Source: Baffinella frigidus
Taxonomy: Eukaryota; Cryptophyceae; Cryptomonadales; Baffinellaceae
Direction: 5' to 3'
DNA: 10,057 nucleotides
Assembly (NCBI GenBank): GCA_026770585.1
Contig: MU646997.1
Location: forward strand, 162,987-173,043
In this document: piece by piece, positions 9,470 to 10,057 of the stretch
Position numbering within the stretch: position 1 is the stretch's first letter
How the letters are laid out: each line of letters opens with the position of its first letter
Program-made: the position numbers and the translations under genes
The notes under the pieces: model-generated
The model's input: the letters and a program-made list of their open reading frames with translations, nothing else
What the model was told of the DNA's origin: nothing
The model's database searches: none

Positions 9470-9722
9470 GTGTAGTAAAAAAAACTAAAATTCATGGTCG
9501 TAATTTAATAGCGACGCACCCCAGGATGAGTTCTGTAAAGTAGCTCGTTGCTGGTACAAATTATAAAACAAAACCGATTTAAAACTCCAAAAAATCCAGT
9601 TCCTTTTTAAATGAGGTTTTGTTTTATAATTTGTACCAGAAACGAGCTACTTTACAAAACTCATCCTGGGTTGCGTTACTATGAAATTGCCCCCCCCCCC
9701 CGTTATAGATTCTTTACTACAC
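9470..9722. mobile_element. Foldback element with GTGTAGTAAA ends
   Basis: Ends GTGTAGTAAA (9470-9479) and TTTACTACAC (9713-9722). Main arms 9520-9574 and 9614-9671 pair at 53 of 55 positions by eye. Weaker pairing continues outward (AATTTAATAG..CGACGCA with TTGCGTTACTATGAAATT). A run of 12 C sits between the right main arm and the right end. A second GTGTAGTAAA lies at 9444-9453. It starts about 90 bases upstream of the coiled-coil gene's ATG. No target-site duplication was recognised. Confidence 0.75.
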
Positions 9723-9849
9723 CCAACGTGTGTCATCACTGCGACCCGATCCGACTGAAACGGGTATTCGCGGTAGTAAAATGACTGTTATTCGGTATTG
9801 ATAGACCACGGCAGGACATTAGTCTAGTGTTGCGTCTCGAAGCGTTTTG
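9723..9849. other. Spacer, no gene recognised
   Basis: Unique sequence with one more GGTAGTAAAA (about 9772), echoing the foldback end. No open frame of note. Confidence 0.4.
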
Positions 9850-9921
9850 TCTCGAGTCTCGAGCCTCGTTTCTCGAGAAATAACTTCTCGAGTCTCGAAC
9901 CTCACTTCTCGAGAAATGGAT
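9850..9921. repeat. Tandem 36-bp repeat rich in CTCGAG
   Basis: Two units (9850-9885 and 9886-9921) share TCTCGAGTCTCGA[G/A]CCTC and CTCGAGAAAT. CTCGAG is itself a palindrome, so each unit can fold. A partial TCTCGAAGCG precedes the first unit. Confidence 0.85.
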
Positions 9922-9954
9922 TCCAGAGAAGAGAGAGAGAGAGAAAACGACAAG
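9916..9954 (+). CDS. Possible first coding exon (MDSREERERENDK)
   Basis: ATG at 9916, 13 codons, then AAG|GTACGT, a strong donor match, in phase 0. The codons are mostly Glu/Arg from a GAGAGA run, so the reading could be accidental. The rest of any gene would lie beyond the window. Confidence 0.18.
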
Positions 9955-9980
9955 GTACGTCTGCATGTGCACTGCAACAC

Positions 9981-10020
9981 CAGTCCTGAGGCGGGCCCGT
10001 CAGTCCCGAGGCGGGCCCGT
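9981..10020. repeat. Perfect-period 20-bp tandem duplication
   Basis: CAGTCCTGAGGCGGGCCCGT is followed directly by the same 20-mer with one change (T to C). The GCGGGCCCG core is nearly palindromic. Confidence 0.9.
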
Positions 10021-10057
10021 CCGAAAAAAAAGTGACTTGTGAACTTTCGACTTTTTT

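Overview
The window is nuclear DNA of a eukaryote. It has spliceosomal GT-AG introns, strong G/C preference at third codon positions in the credible exons, long degenerate TTTAGGG/CCCTAAA-type arrays, a CA microsatellite and many foldback (inverted-repeat) elements. There is no bacterial-style operon. A TTTAGGG-type repeat together with a TGTAA/AATAAA-type 3' signal behind one small gene would suit a green (prasinophyte-like) alga; a dinoflagellate is the main alternative. This is inference only and no species can be named.

Layout. (1) 1-3384, plus strand: the 3' half of a split gene for a Cid1/TUTase-type nucleotidyltransferase (terminal uridylyl- or non-canonical poly(A) polymerase). Five exons (251-311, 1536-1730, 2071-2178, 2658-2824, 3312-3384) join in frame into about 200 residues ending at a TAA. 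The catalytic half lies upstream of the window. Four of the five introns touched by the window consist largely of telomere-like repeats. C-rich arrays always lie on the acceptor side and the single G-rich array on the donor side. The last intron also holds about 180 bp of CA repeat. (2) 3385-5180: no credible gene. It contains two copies and several fragments of a CTTAAG-centred foldback element and one copy of an 82-bp dispersed repeat. (3) 5181-5745: probable small minus-strand gene (111 codons) with TGTAA and AATAAA about 50 bp past its stop, then a GC-rich direct repeat. (4) 5990-6910: a nest of about 110-135-bp tandem units, perfect hairpins and a 106-bp-armed inverted repeat that is 103/106 matched. 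(5) 7198-8400: an inverted partial copy of an exon that runs into a G-rich telomere-like array, the second 82-bp repeat copy, a 420-bp G-rich array and the most complete CTTAAG foldback copy. (6) 8594-9380, minus strand: probable two-exon gene with a coiled-coil N terminus. (7) 9470-9722: a foldback element just upstream of that gene's start. (8) 9850-10057: CTCGAG-rich tandem repeats and a possible first exon.

The most notable system is the intron architecture. Seven-base telomere-like repeats serve as intron filler in an ordinary gene, in an orientation that supplies CTAAC/CTAAA branch-point-like motifs and pyrimidines before acceptors and G-runs after donors. The foldback families appear to shape 3' ends and upstream regions. 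No pathway links the genes of the window.
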